The notes under the pieces: model-generated
What the model saw: the letters and a program-made list of their open reading frames with translations, nothing else
Databases searched by the model: none
Told to the model about the DNA's origin: nothing
Translations under genes and position numbers: made by a program
Part shown: one piece after another, positions 35,061 to 43,241 of the stretch
How the letters are laid out: every line of letters begins with the position of its first letter
How positions within the stretch are numbered: the first letter of the stretch is position 1
NCBI GenBank assembly: GCA_036268295.1
Contig: DATAUK010000026.1
Span: forward strand, 49,843 to 113,842
DNA: 64,000 nt
Source of the DNA: DATAUK01 sp036268295
GTDB taxonomy: Bacteria; Actinomycetota; Actinomycetes; JAFAQI01
Direction: 5' to 3'

Positions 35061-37186
35061 CCTCAGCAACTGACCAGGGCGACGCCGGGTCATATCGTGG
35101 CGCGGTGCGCCACCTGCTCGAGCCGCGCAGCATCGCACTCGTCGGCGCCAGCGCGCGGCCCGGCAGCTTCGGCGAGCGCATGGTCGACCAGGTCCTTCGC
35201 AGCTCCGCTGACTTGGCGGTCCACCTCGTCAACCCGGGGTACGACGAGATCGCCGGCCGCCGCTGTGTCGGCTCACTCGCCGACATTGACGGCCCGGTCG
35301 ACCTGGTGCTGCTCGGCGTGGGTGACGGCGCGCTCGAGTCACAGCTGAGGCAGGCCGCCAGCCGTGGTGACCGTGCCGCGGTGATCTACGGCAATGTTTA
35401 CGAGCCGCCTGCCGAGGGAGTCGAGCCGCTTCGATCGAGGGTCGCAACGATCGCCCGTGATTCCTCGATGGCGCTGTGCGGCGGCGGTTGCATGGGCTAC
35501 GTCAACCTCTCCTACGGTGTCCGCGCGATCGGCTACGTCGAGCCTGATCCGTTGCCGACCGGCCCGGTCGCGCTCGTCACCCACTCCGGTTCGGTGTTCT
35601 CGGCGATGCTGCGGGCGCGTCGCGGGATCGGCTACACCGTTGCGGTTTCCTCCGGTCAGGAGCTGGTCACGACGACGCCGGCGTACCTCGACTATGCGCT
35701 GTCATTGCCCGAGACCGGTGTGGTCGCACTCGTGCTGGAGACCATCCGCGATGCGGCGGCGTTGCGGGTCTCACTCGATGCCGCCGCAGCCCGCGACATC
35801 CCGGTCGTCGTGCTGCCGGTCGGAACGAGCGAGCGTGGCCGTTCGATGGTGGCCGCGCACTCCGGCGCGGTCGCGGGCGGCACCGCGGCGTGGGAGGCGC
35901 TGGCCGAGGCACATGGCCTGCATCTGGTCGCCGATCTGAGTGAGCTGCTGGACACCGTCGAGCTGTTCGCGGCCGGCCGACGGGCGCGGCCGCGTCTGTC
36001 CGGCGTCGACCGGGCCGGTGGGCTGGCCGCGGTTCTCGACTCGGGCGCCGAGCGGGCCATGCTGGTGGACGTCGCCGCGGCAACCGGCGTGGAGTTCGCC
36101 GAGATCTCGGCCGAGACCGCGCGCCGGCTGACCGACCGGCTCGACCCTGGGCTGGTGGCGACCAATCCGCTCGACGTCTGGGGCAACGGCGCCGACACCG
36201 AAGGGCTGTTCGGCGATGTCCTGGTCGAGCTGGTCAACGATCCGGCGGTTCAGGCGTTGGCGCTCGCCGTCGACCTCGTCGAAGAGCTCGACGGTGACAC
36301 GTCCTACCCGCAGGCCGCGCTTCGGGTGGCCGCGGCGACCGAGCTGCCGCTCGCCGTGCTCAGCCATGTGCCGGCGGCTCACGACCAGCAGGCGGCGGCT
36401 GCGCTTCGGGCGGCGGGGGTGCCGGTGCTAGAAGGCACTCGCAGTGGGCTGTGCGCGTTCGGTCATCTGATCGCGCATGCCGAGCCGGTCGCAGCGCCGG
36501 AGCCGGTCAGTGTCGACGACGCCCGGCGTTCGCGGTGGCTGACACGACTGGCAGCTGGCACGCTGTCGGCGGTCGAGGCCTTTGAGCTGCTTCGCGACTA
36601 TGGCATCGACGCCGCCGAGGTGCGGTCAGCTGACCACGAAGGTGCGGTGCTTGCGGCGGCGTCAGCCATCGGCTATCCGGTCGTGCTCAAGACCGATGAG
36701 GACGTCGCGCACAAGACCGATGTCGGGGGGGTGGCCGTCGGGATCAGCGACGATGACGTGCTGGTGTCGGCGTACCGCGACCTGACTGAGCGGCTCGGGC
36801 CCAAGGTCATCGTGGCCCGACAGGTGCCGGCCGGCGCTGAGGTCCTCCTCGGCGCGGTGCGGGACGCCAACCTCGGCCTGCTGCTCGTGGTTGGTGCCGG
36901 TGGTGTGCTGGTCGAGCAGTTGATCGACCGGGTCGCGGCGCTGCCGCCGATCGACGCGACTCGTGCCGGCGCCCTGATCACCCGAACCACGATGCACCGG
37001 CTGTTGACTCAACCGCGCGGCGGCGCTGCGGCGGATAGTGACGCGCTGGCTGCCGCGGTCGCCGGCCTGTCGGCGCTCGTCGTCGAGCTCGGCGAGACGC
37101 TAGAGGCGATCGAGATCAACCCGATGGTCTGCAACCCCGTCGGCGCGGTCGCGGTCGACGTACATGTTGAGCTTCGTTCGCGTTAG
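35057..37186 (+). CDS. ADP-forming acyl-CoA synthetase (acetate-CoA ligase family)
   Basis: The 709-residue protein fuses the alpha and beta parts of NDP-forming acyl-CoA synthetase. First comes a CoA-binding Rossmann domain (LLEPRSIALVGASARPGSFGERM), then a ligase domain with the phospho-His candidate in VAAHSGAVAGG. Last is an ATP-grasp domain (YGIDAAEVR...GYPVVLKTDEDVAHKTDVGGV, IEINPMVCNP). It interconverts an acyl-CoA with acid and ATP, or activates an acid. GTG 35057 overlaps the previous stop (GTGA), implying coupling; GTG 35105, beginning MRHLLEPRS, is an alternative. It presumably activates the acid product of the cluster for the acyl-CoA dehydrogenase. Confidence 0.9.
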   Translation: MTSATDQGDAGSYRGAVRHLLEPRSIALVGASARPGSFGERMVDQVLRSSADLAVHLVNPGYDEIAGRRCVGSLADIDGPVDLVLLGVGDGALESQLRQAASRGDRAAVIYGNVYEPPAEGVEPLRSRVATIARDSSMALCGGGCMGYVNLSYGVRAIGYVEPDPLPTGPVALVTHSGSVFSAMLRARRGIGYTVAVSSGQELVTTTPAYLDYALSLPETGVVALVLETIRDAAALRVSLDAAAARDIPVVVLPVGTSERGRSMVAAHSGAVAGGTAAWEALAEAHGLHLVADLSELLDTVELFAAGRRARPRLSGVDRAGGLAAVLDSGAERAMLVDVAAATGVEFAEISAETARRLTDRLDPGLVATNPLDVWGNGADTEGLFGDVLVELVNDPAVQALALAVDLVEELDGDTSYPQAALRVAAATELPLAVLSHVPAAHDQQAAAALRAAGVPVLEGTRSGLCAFGHLIAHAEPVAAPEPVSVDDARRSRWLTRLAAGTLSAVEAFELLRDYGIDAAEVRSADHEGAVLAAASAIGYPVVLKTDEDVAHKTDVGGVAVGISDDDVLVSAYRDLTERLGPKVIVARQVPAGAEVLLGAVRDANLGLLLVVGAGGVLVEQLIDRVAALPPIDATRAGALITRTTMHRLLTQPRGGAAADSDALAAAVAGLSALVVELGETLEAIEINPMVCNPVGAVAVDVHVELRSR

Positions 37187-37279
37187 GTCAAATCCGGAAC
37201 CGCTAGGACGGTGGTGGCTCGGGCGCCGCGCTGGTTTGTGAACCGGCGCGAACGGCCCGTCGTTCACAACGCATCACTA

Positions 37280-37438
37280 GTGTCCCGCGCCAGAAGTTCG
37301 GCGGCTAATTCCGTCGCCCAGATGCGCGCTCACGGCGTTGTCGTCGTGGGCGGTAGCACGACTACCGCACTCTTCCTCCGCCTTGCGAGCGCACACCTGA
37401 ACAACGGACTTATGCCACCAACTCCAGGCGCGGGACAC
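37280..37438. mobile_element. MITE-like 159-bp hairpin element with TA flanks
   Basis: Terminal arms GTGTCCCGCGCC (37280-37291) and its exact complement (37427-37438) continue inward as imperfect inverted repeats. The centre is a tight GCGGTAG-CACGA-CTACCGC hairpin, so nearly the whole element folds on itself. TA flanks both ends (37278-37279, 37439-37440), in C-TA-G context. No ORF fits. It fills most of the 268-bp gap between the acyl-CoA synthetase and cupin genes. Confidence 0.65.
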
Positions 37439-37454
37439 TAGTCTGGCTGTGGCT

Positions 37455-37814
37455 TTAGAAGATGACGTACAGCTTGCGCAGCGTCTCGTGGATCTGCCAG
37501 GTCCCGCTCCAGCCCTTCGGGAAGACGACCGCGTCGCCCGCGCCGACGTCGAGCGGTGCGTGGCCTTCGAGCGTCACCGTCATGCTGCCCGAGATGATGT
37601 AGATCTCCTCGTGCGTCTCGAGCGTCCAGTGTGACGGTCCCGGCGTGCACTGCCAGATGCCGACCTCTTGCTCACCGTCGTTCCACAATGTCAGGCCTGA
37701 CGTCGTCATTGGCGTCTCGGGATCGGTGGCCTCCTCGAGCGGACCCCAGTCCTCGAGTTCGCTGCCGGCCGCGATGGCGTGCAGGTGCGGGGTGGCTGAG
37801 TCGCCGTGGGTCAT
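37455..37814 (-). CDS. Cupin-domain protein (DUF861/ureidoglycine-aminohydrolase-like)
   Basis: A 119-residue single cupin. ETHEEIYIISGSMTVTLEG corresponds to cupin motif 1 and DAVVFPKGWSGTWQIHE to motif 2, with the W-x-I-x-E/T-L ending of the Cupin_3 (DUF861) type. Many such proteins are metal-dependent isomerases or hydrolases; some lack metal ligands. Here motif 1 has one clear His plus Glu, so metal binding is plausible but not certain. It is followed by the DAO-family gene's end: its ATG overlaps that gene's TGA by 4 bp, so the pair is an operon with the oxidase first. Confidence 0.85.
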   Translation of the reverse strand: MTHGDSATPHLHAIAAGSELEDWGPLEEATDPETPMTTSGLTLWNDGEQEVGIWQCTPGPSHWTLETHEEIYIISGSMTVTLEGHAPLDVGAGDAVVFPKGWSGTWQIHETLRKLYVIF

Positions 37815-39022
37815 GAGTGGGCGGTCCTTTCGGGAAATGGAAGTGCGATGGGATCTGCGGGAAGTCGGCTGCGGCCCTCGGCGTCGAATCGGTCGAGCCC
37901 GAGGTCGGTGCAGTCAGTGATTGTGGTGGTGCCGCTCAGCGCGAGGTCGGCGGCGGCACGCGCGACGCCAGGGCCCCACATCATGCCGTGCCCGCCTGGC
38001 GCGGCGACCGTGACGCCGCCGATCGGTCCGTCGTCGGTCAATGCCGGCCCGAGGATCGGCAGGTGGTCCGGGGTGAAGTCGATGGTCGCCGCCCAGGTAC
38101 GACGCAGGCCCAGCCCCTCGGTCGCGGGCACCAACTCGGCCAGGCGCTGCCGCATCTTCTCCAGATACGGGACGTCGATCTCGCGGGCCTTCCCGGCGGG
38201 CTCGTCGGGGTTGCTCATCCCGAATAGCAGCCCGGATTCCTCGCACCGCCAGTAGAGCCCGGCGACGAGATCGAAGACCATCGGCACCCGGCCGGGAGCG
38301 AAGTCGGGGTGCGGCTCGGTCACGGCCACCTGATGGCGAACCCCACCGACCGGGATCCGCACCCCGGCGAGTGCGCCGACGGCTGCCAGCTTGGGTCCGC
38401 CGGTGAGGACCACTCGATCGGTCGCGATCGGGCCGGCGGTTGTCTGAACGTGTGTGACGCCGCCGGCGGCGATCCGTAGCCCGGTGAAGGCGGTGCCTTC
38501 GAGGACATCGACTCCGGTTTGGGCCATCGCGACGGTATACGCCATCACGTTGCGCGGTGGGGTGATGTAGCCGTCGGCGCTGAAATAGCTGCCGCCGAGC
38601 GTGCTCCCTGGCGCCATCGTCGGATTGACCCGATCGGCCTCATCGCTAGCGAGCCACTGCACCTCCAGACCGGCCGCTCGCTGCATCGCCATCCGGGTCT
38701 CGGCCGCTTCGACGTCGGCCGCGGTGAAGCACGGCAGGAAATACCCCTGCGGGGTGAAACCGGAGTCGATCCCGAGCTCGTCGGCCTGCGAGAGGTAGAA
38801 CCGGCGCGACCATTCGGCGAGGTCGACCGCCCAGCGGGTGCCACCCTGACTGCGCACGATCCCGGCGGCGCGGCTGCTGGCGCCCTGTCCGAGCCGATCC
38901 TTCTCCAGGACGACGACCCGCTTCAGGCCACTCTTGCGAAGGAAGTACGCGCACCAGCCGCCGACCGTTCCGCCGCCGACGACGACTGCGTCAGCGGCCT
39001 CGATTGGCTGGGTCGACGCCAT
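37811..39022 (-). CDS. DAO-family FAD-dependent oxidoreductase (sarcosine/dimethylglycine-oxidase-like)
   Basis: The 403-residue flavoprotein has VVVGGGTVGGWCAYFLRKSG with VVVLEKDRLGQGASSRAAG, the typical DAO (glycine/sarcosine oxidase-like) start, and VTVAAPGGHGMMWGPGVARAAADL near the end. Members oxidise N-methyl or secondary amino acids to imines. I start at ATG 39022; the open frame continues upstream over the ACAD promoter but has no homology. It is divergent from the acyl-CoA dehydrogenase gene, with a perfect cluster operator between. Sarcosine-type demethylation would fit with a Rieske N-demethylase, an inference from family tendencies. Confidence 0.88.
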   Translation of the reverse strand: MASTQPIEAADAVVVGGGTVGGWCAYFLRKSGLKRVVVLEKDRLGQGASSRAAGIVRSQGGTRWAVDLAEWSRRFYLSQADELGIDSGFTPQGYFLPCFTAADVEAAETRMAMQRAAGLEVQWLASDEADRVNPTMAPGSTLGGSYFSADGYITPPRNVMAYTVAMAQTGVDVLEGTAFTGLRIAAGGVTHVQTTAGPIATDRVVLTGGPKLAAVGALAGVRIPVGGVRHQVAVTEPHPDFAPGRVPMVFDLVAGLYWRCEESGLLFGMSNPDEPAGKAREIDVPYLEKMRQRLAELVPATEGLGLRRTWAATIDFTPDHLPILGPALTDDGPIGGVTVAAPGGHGMMWGPGVARAAADLALSGTTTITDCTDLGLDRFDAEGRSRLPADPIALPFPERTAHS

Positions 39023-39062
39023 TGGCACGAGTCGAACGCTCGCATAGACTGAACATTCAGTC
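39022..39062 (+). promoter_or_regulatory. Promoter and operator between DAO-type oxidase and acyl-CoA dehydrogenase genes
   Basis: TTGGCA (39022-39027), 17 bases, TAGACT (39045-39050) form the acyl-CoA dehydrogenase promoter. GACTGAACATTCAGTC (39047-39062) overlaps the -10 exactly as at 33359, and 20 bp of flanking sequence are identical at the two sites. It would also block the divergent oxidase promoter. Confidence 0.7.
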
Positions 39063-39097
39063 AACACGCCTCTCGGCTCCGGATCAGGAGAGACTCC

Positions 39098-40264
39098 ATG
39101 TACGAGCTGACCGATGAGGACCTCGGGCTGCAAGACCGGGCGCGTCGCCTCGCCGACGAGCTGATCCCGTTCGAAGTCGCCGCCGAGATGGCCGACGGTC
39201 ATCTGCCGGATGCGGTCGTCGCGACTCACAAGGCGCGGGCCCACGAGCTGGGACTGTGCGCCACGAACATGCCAGTCGAGCTCGGCGGTGTCGGTTGCAC
39301 GACGCTGCAGCAGGTGCTGGTCCAGGAGCAGATGGGCCGGGTGACCAACGCACTCGGCTGGGTGGCGTCGACGCCGCCGTCCTGGCTGCCCGAGGTGGCG
39401 ACGCCTGACCAGATCGATCGCTGGCTGCGCCCGACGGTCAGCGGCGAGCGCGAGGAGTGCTACGCGATCACCGAGGCCGGCGCCGGCTCCGATGTCGACG
39501 ACATCGTGGCGACCGCGCGGCGCGACGGTGACGACTACGTCCTCGACGGCGAGAAGTGGCATGTGACGTCGTACAACTCTGCCGACTACGCCTTCTTCCA
39601 GGCCAAGCTCTCCGACGGTCCGAACGCCGGTGCGCATGCGATGTTCCTCGTCGACCTGCCGTCCGACGGGGTGACGGTGGTCCGTACGCCGGCCTACTCC
39701 CACACCATCAGCCACCACCACCCGATCGTTGCTTTCGAGGGGGTGCGGGTTCCTGCCGCGAACCTGGTCGGCGCCGAGGGCGACGGGATGCGGTTCGCCT
39801 ACGAGTGGTTCCGGTTCGAGCGGATGATGGTCGCGGCGCGCTGTCTCGGCGCCGCGCAGCGGCTTGTCGAGGAGATGACCGCGTTCGCTGCCGAGCGCAG
39901 TGTCGGCGGATCACCGATCGCGAGGTTCGGGGCGATCCAGGCGATGCTGGCGGACAGCCTGACCGAGCTGTTCGCGGCCCGGGCGCTGGTCTACGAGACC
40001 GCGCGGGGCGCCGACCACGGCCGCGACGTGAAGACCCAGCACATCCAGTGCTCGATGGCCAAGCTCTACTCCTCGGAGATGTCCAACCGGGTCGCGGACC
40101 GCGCAGTGCAGGTCTTCGGTGGTCGCGGCTACATGCGCGAGAACGTCGCCGAGCGGTTCTACCGCGAGCTGCGGGTCGAGCGGATCTGGGAAGGCACCAG
40201 CGAGATCCAGCGGGCGATCATCGGCGGCCGGATGGCAAAGGCAGGCGTCGCCGGCCTGGTCTAA
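39098..40264 (+). CDS. Acyl-CoA dehydrogenase
   Basis: The 388-residue ACAD shows ECYAITEAGAGSDVDDI and DYVLDGEKWHVTS (FAD/substrate), SHHHPIVAFEGVRVPAANLVG, and the C-terminal catalytic region FGGRGYMRENVAERFYRELRVERIWEGTSEIQ with Glu as the likely base. It would introduce a double bond in a CoA thioester in the final steps of the cluster pathway. ATG 39098 follows AGGAGAG at a normal distance. It is the last cluster gene with an operator. Confidence 0.92.
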   Translation: MYELTDEDLGLQDRARRLADELIPFEVAAEMADGHLPDAVVATHKARAHELGLCATNMPVELGGVGCTTLQQVLVQEQMGRVTNALGWVASTPPSWLPEVATPDQIDRWLRPTVSGEREECYAITEAGAGSDVDDIVATARRDGDDYVLDGEKWHVTSYNSADYAFFQAKLSDGPNAGAHAMFLVDLPSDGVTVVRTPAYSHTISHHHPIVAFEGVRVPAANLVGAEGDGMRFAYEWFRFERMMVAARCLGAAQRLVEEMTAFAAERSVGGSPIARFGAIQAMLADSLTELFAARALVYETARGADHGRDVKTQHIQCSMAKLYSSEMSNRVADRAVQVFGGRGYMRENVAERFYRELRVERIWEGTSEIQRAIIGGRMAKAGVAGLV

Positions 40265-40355
40265 CACCGTGGCCGGTCTGTCGCCATGAGCCAAGTACGA
40301 TCTCGTCATCGACATCCATGACCCGCCTGCCGTCGGACCTTGGGCGCACCTGTCG

Positions 40356-41177
40356 GTGATCGGCGCGAAGCACCAGGCCGTTGTGCAGTACGTCGCGATC
40401 CAGAACAACAGCAAGCCGAATCCGCAACGGCTGATCGTGCTCGACGGCCTATGGGAGATCGAGTCGGCGTTAGACGCCGGCCTTGATCTCGTCACCGTCA
40501 TCGCGTCGCCGGAGCTGTTTCGCGGCAACCGGTCCAGCGACGTCTTGACTCGCGCCGCGAAGGCTGCGACCCACAGCTACGCCGTCAGCGCCAAGCTTGC
40601 CAACCGGCTCAGCGACCGCGACACCTCGGACGGGCTGGCGGCCGTTGCGATGTCACGGCAGTGGTCGCTCGCCGGCCTTTCGCCTTTGGTGCAGACCTCG
40701 GTCGTGCTCGTCCTCGACGGCCTCGAGGTGATGGGCAACGTCGGCACTGCGGTGCGCTCAGCTCAAGCCAGCGGTGCCGATGCAGTGCTGCTCACCAACC
40801 GGCGAGTCCGCCTCACCCACCCTCGGCTCATCCACGCCAGCATGGCCGCCTCGCTCACGATGCCAATCGTCGACTGCAGTGTTGAGGACGCGGCAGCCTG
40901 GTGTCGTGGCCACAACTATGAGGTGCTGCTCGCCGACACTCGCGCGCCCGCGTCGTACAAGGCCTATGACTATCGGCCGCGGGTCGCGATCGTGCTCGGC
41001 AGTGAGCGGTATGGCATCAACAAGGAGTGGGATGCGTTCGCCGGCGGCGGGGTGTCGATCCCGATGTTCAACGACGTCGACTCGCTCAACGTCGCGAACG
41101 CCGCGACGATCCTGCTGTTCGAGATCGCCGGCCGCCATCGTCCCGGCGACTTCGGGCTTGATCCAACTCGGGTCTAG
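40356..41177 (+). CDS. SpoU/TrmH-family RNA 2'-O-methyltransferase
   Basis: The 273-residue protein has an N-terminal substrate-binding domain and a C-terminal SPOUT knot with VLVLDGLEVMGNVGTAVRSAQASGADAVLL, VAIVLGSERYGI and VSIPMFNDVDSLNVANAATILLFE. Layout and size resemble the thiostrepton-resistance (TsnR/NosR) rRNA methyltransferase subgroup, but residues needed to claim resistance cannot be judged. GTG at 40356 is the only clear start; its ribosome site is weak. Its stop shares CTAG with the convergent PPOX gene. Confidence 0.88.
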   Translation: MIGAKHQAVVQYVAIQNNSKPNPQRLIVLDGLWEIESALDAGLDLVTVIASPELFRGNRSSDVLTRAAKAATHSYAVSAKLANRLSDRDTSDGLAAVAMSRQWSLAGLSPLVQTSVVLVLDGLEVMGNVGTAVRSAQASGADAVLLTNRRVRLTHPRLIHASMAASLTMPIVDCSVEDAAAWCRGHNYEVLLADTRAPASYKAYDYRPRVAIVLGSERYGINKEWDAFAGGGVSIPMFNDVDSLNVANAATILLFEIAGRHRPGDFGLDPTRV

Positions 41178-41578
41178 CGGCCGAGCAGCGCGGGCGTGTT
41201 GACCTTGGTCGGGGCGACCTTGAGGATGATGCGGCCGGCCTCGCCGACCATCCGGCCGTAGTTCTCACCGGTGTATTTGCGGCTGAGCTCGTCGATGTGC
41301 TCGCGAGCTTCTGGTCCGCCGACGGTCTCGACCACTGTGCCGCGGACCTCCGACCAGTCCCAGGCGTTGTCGCTCGAATGGATCAGCACGGTGATCCGTG
41401 GGTCGCGCTTGAGGTTCTTGGCTCGCTGGCGCGGCGGCTCGGTGTTCACCAGTACGTGCTCGCCGTCGGTGTCGACCCAGGTGAGCAGCGCCTGCGGCTG
41501 ACCGTCTGGCATCAGCGTCACGACGGTGGCGAGGTTGGCGCCCTTCGCAAGGCGGATGGTGTCGTCGTCAAGCGGCAC
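41174..41578 (-). CDS. PPOX-class pyridoxamine-phosphate-oxidase-fold protein
   Basis: The 134-residue split-barrel protein (ATVVTLMPDGQPQALLTWVDTDG, LKRDPRITVLIHS, VRGTVVE) belongs to the PNPOx/F420-reductase superfamily. In actinobacteria such proteins commonly use F420 or FMN. It overlaps the convergent SpoU gene by 4 bp through the palindrome CTAG, each using TAG as stop. Substrate unknown. Confidence 0.85.
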   Translation of the reverse strand: MPLDDDTIRLAKGANLATVVTLMPDGQPQALLTWVDTDGEHVLVNTEPPRQRAKNLKRDPRITVLIHSSDNAWDWSEVRGTVVETVGGPEAREHIDELSRKYTGENYGRMVGEAGRIILKVAPTKVNTPALLGR

Positions 41579-41653
41579 AGTGCTCTCCTAGCAAAGTCGA
41601 ATTTTGTTCTGGTGTCTTGAAATTGGAACGTCGGCGCGCGGGCGCGCATTCCG

Positions 41654-42571
41654 TCAAGGGCCCGGCTGGCCCAGTGCGTCGAGGCTGGCGAGCTCGTCCG
41701 GCGAGAGCCGAATCGCTGCGCTCGCGACGTTCTGAACGAGATGCTCGGGGTCGCCGGTGCCGGGGATCGCCAGCACGTTCGGCCCCTGGTGCAGCGTCCA
41801 GGCGAGCCGCACCTGCGCTGTCGTGACGCCATGGGAGTGTGCGACAGCGCGGAGCGGCTCGGGCTCGCTCGCCGGATCCTGACCGGCAGCGCTGCGCGGC
41901 CCGGTCTCGCCGGAGATGGCGAAGTACGGGACGAAGGCGATGTCGGCGTCTCGGCAGGTCTGCAGCAGGTCCTCGGTCGCGGCATCCCGGATCTGTAGTC
42001 CATAGCGATTTTGGACACAGACCACGGGTCCGACTTCCCGCGCTTCCGCCAGCTGCTCCGGCACGACGGCGGCCACCCCGGCGTGACGGATCAGCCCGGC
42101 ATCACGCAGGTCGAGCAGCGCCGCATAGTGTTCGGCGATCGGACCCGGCCCGGGCACCCGCAGGTTCACGACATCGAGATGGTCGCGGCCGAGCTGGCGC
42201 AGGTTTTCCTCGACCTGACCGCGCAGCTGCTGTGGCGTCGCCCGTGGCGTCCACTCACCCCACGAGTCCCGCCCTGGCCCGACCTTGGTCACGATGACGA
42301 GGTCGTCCGGGTACGGCGAGAGCGCACTATTGATCAGCTCGTTGGCCGAACGCAGCGAGGAGAAGTAGAACGCCGCGGTGTCGATGTGGTTGACGCCGAG
42401 CTCCACGGCCTGGCGGAGCACCCGGATCGACTGATCGCGGTCCCGCGAGCTGCCGAAGTCGAAAGCCGCGCTGCCGGTCACCCGCATCGCCCCGAAGCCG
42501 AGCCGGTTGACACTCAGGTCGCCGAGCTGCCAGGTTCCGGCGGCGGCGGCGTTAATCGGCTCGGCTGTCAT
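41654..42571 (-). CDS. Aldo/keto reductase
   Basis: The 305-residue TIM-barrel enzyme has the tetrad Asp/Tyr in GVNHIDTAAFYFSS and Lys in LVIVTKVGPGRD. The position usually held by His reads N-L-R (HLDVVNLRVPGPG), as in the PdxI/YdbC-like branch of AKRs. NADPH-binding residues lie in the C-terminal VLAIPGTGDPEHLVQNVAS. It reduces aldehydes or ketones; the specific substrate is unknown. Gene ends overlap nothing. Confidence 0.9.
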   Translation of the reverse strand: MTAEPINAAAAGTWQLGDLSVNRLGFGAMRVTGSAAFDFGSSRDRDQSIRVLRQAVELGVNHIDTAAFYFSSLRSANELINSALSPYPDDLVIVTKVGPGRDSWGEWTPRATPQQLRGQVEENLRQLGRDHLDVVNLRVPGPGPIAEHYAALLDLRDAGLIRHAGVAAVVPEQLAEAREVGPVVCVQNRYGLQIRDAATEDLLQTCRDADIAFVPYFAISGETGPRSAAGQDPASEPEPLRAVAHSHGVTTAQVRLAWTLHQGPNVLAIPGTGDPEHLVQNVASAAIRLSPDELASLDALGQPGP

Positions 42572-42612
42572 GCCTCGAGTGTTTCAGGCGCGCCCGCCGG
42601 CGCCGCACCAGG

Positions 42613-43140
42613 TCAGCGCTTCAAGAAGCCAAAGGTGTACTGGCACTGGCCGAAACTGATCTCACCGAAGGTGTTTTTTGCGCCACCCTTGGGCCCGTGG
42701 AAGTACAGCTCCAGGGTTCCTGACTTGCGCTTGCCGCGGATCGTGAGCTTGATCTTTTTCGGCTCGAACGGGGAGCCCGCGTTCGGAGTGCGCTTCCCCA
42801 CGATCCACTTGTTGTAGGGACCGCTGCTTGTCGTCCCCGTGACGTGGAGGATGGGCTGGGACCCGATCACCTTCAAGGTGCCGGTTCCGCAGTTCGCCAG
42901 GGCTCCCTGGCCTTTGGTGATGGTGATCTTCTTGACGGCTCGATGCTTCGCGGTCACCGTGAACGAGCCTCGTAGCCCGGGCTGGCTGTAGTTGCTCCCA
43001 TCGAGCTTCCACTTGCCGTTCTTGGGAGGGAGCGAGGTTTTAGACGCGTGACCGACCGGCGCAGCGAGTGCGGTCGACGACACGACGAGCGCCGGCATCG
43101 TGACCAGGAACAGCGACGCGAGCAACCTTCGTGATCTCAT
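42613..43140 (-). CDS. Secreted hypothetical protein, 175 aa
   Basis: A signal peptide (1-27, LLASLFLVTMPALVVSSTALA) precedes a basic, Lys/Gly/Thr-rich beta-type protein (FTVTAKHRAVKKITITKGQG, CGTGTLKVIG, IKLTIRGKRKSGTLELYFHG). Two cysteines could form a disulfide. I do not recognise the family; related-looking exported beta proteins are common in actinobacteria. Upstream lies a nested palindrome at 43176-43215. Confidence 0.7.
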   Translation of the reverse strand: MRSRRLLASLFLVTMPALVVSSTALAAPVGHASKTSLPPKNGKWKLDGSNYSQPGLRGSFTVTAKHRAVKKITITKGQGALANCGTGTLKVIGSQPILHVTGTTSSGPYNKWIVGKRTPNAGSPFEPKKIKLTIRGKRKSGTLELYFHGPKGGAKNTFGEISFGQCQYTFGFLKR

Positions 43141-43175
43141 CCCGTGACCCTAGCGGTCGGGGTCGGTCCGGATCA

Positions 43176-43215
43176 GTCAGAACGTGAAGGCGCTATAGCG
43201 CCGTGGGGTTCTGAC
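43176..43215. repeat. Nested palindrome between ECF42 sigma gene and secreted-protein gene
   Basis: A central 14-bp palindrome GGCGCTATAGCGCC (43189-43202) is framed by 5-base spacers and an outer 8-bp inverted repeat GTCAGAAC/GTTCTGAC (43176-43183, 43208-43215). It occupies the 101-bp gap between two co-directional minus-strand genes. It could end the sigma operon transcript or regulate the secreted-protein gene. Confidence 0.8.
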
Positions 43216-43241
43216 ACTTCACGGCTGAGCGCGCGGACCGG

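Noticed and set aside
33369..35138. Long open frame on the minus strand opposite the PYROXD2-like gene
   Set aside because: His/Arg/Asp-rich antisense frame of a GC-rich gene with no motif; the plus-strand flavoprotein is clear.
39023..39721. N-terminal extension of the DAO-family protein across the ACAD promoter
   Set aside because: The extension lacks homology and overlaps a divergent gene and operator; the FAD motif starts right after ATG 39022.
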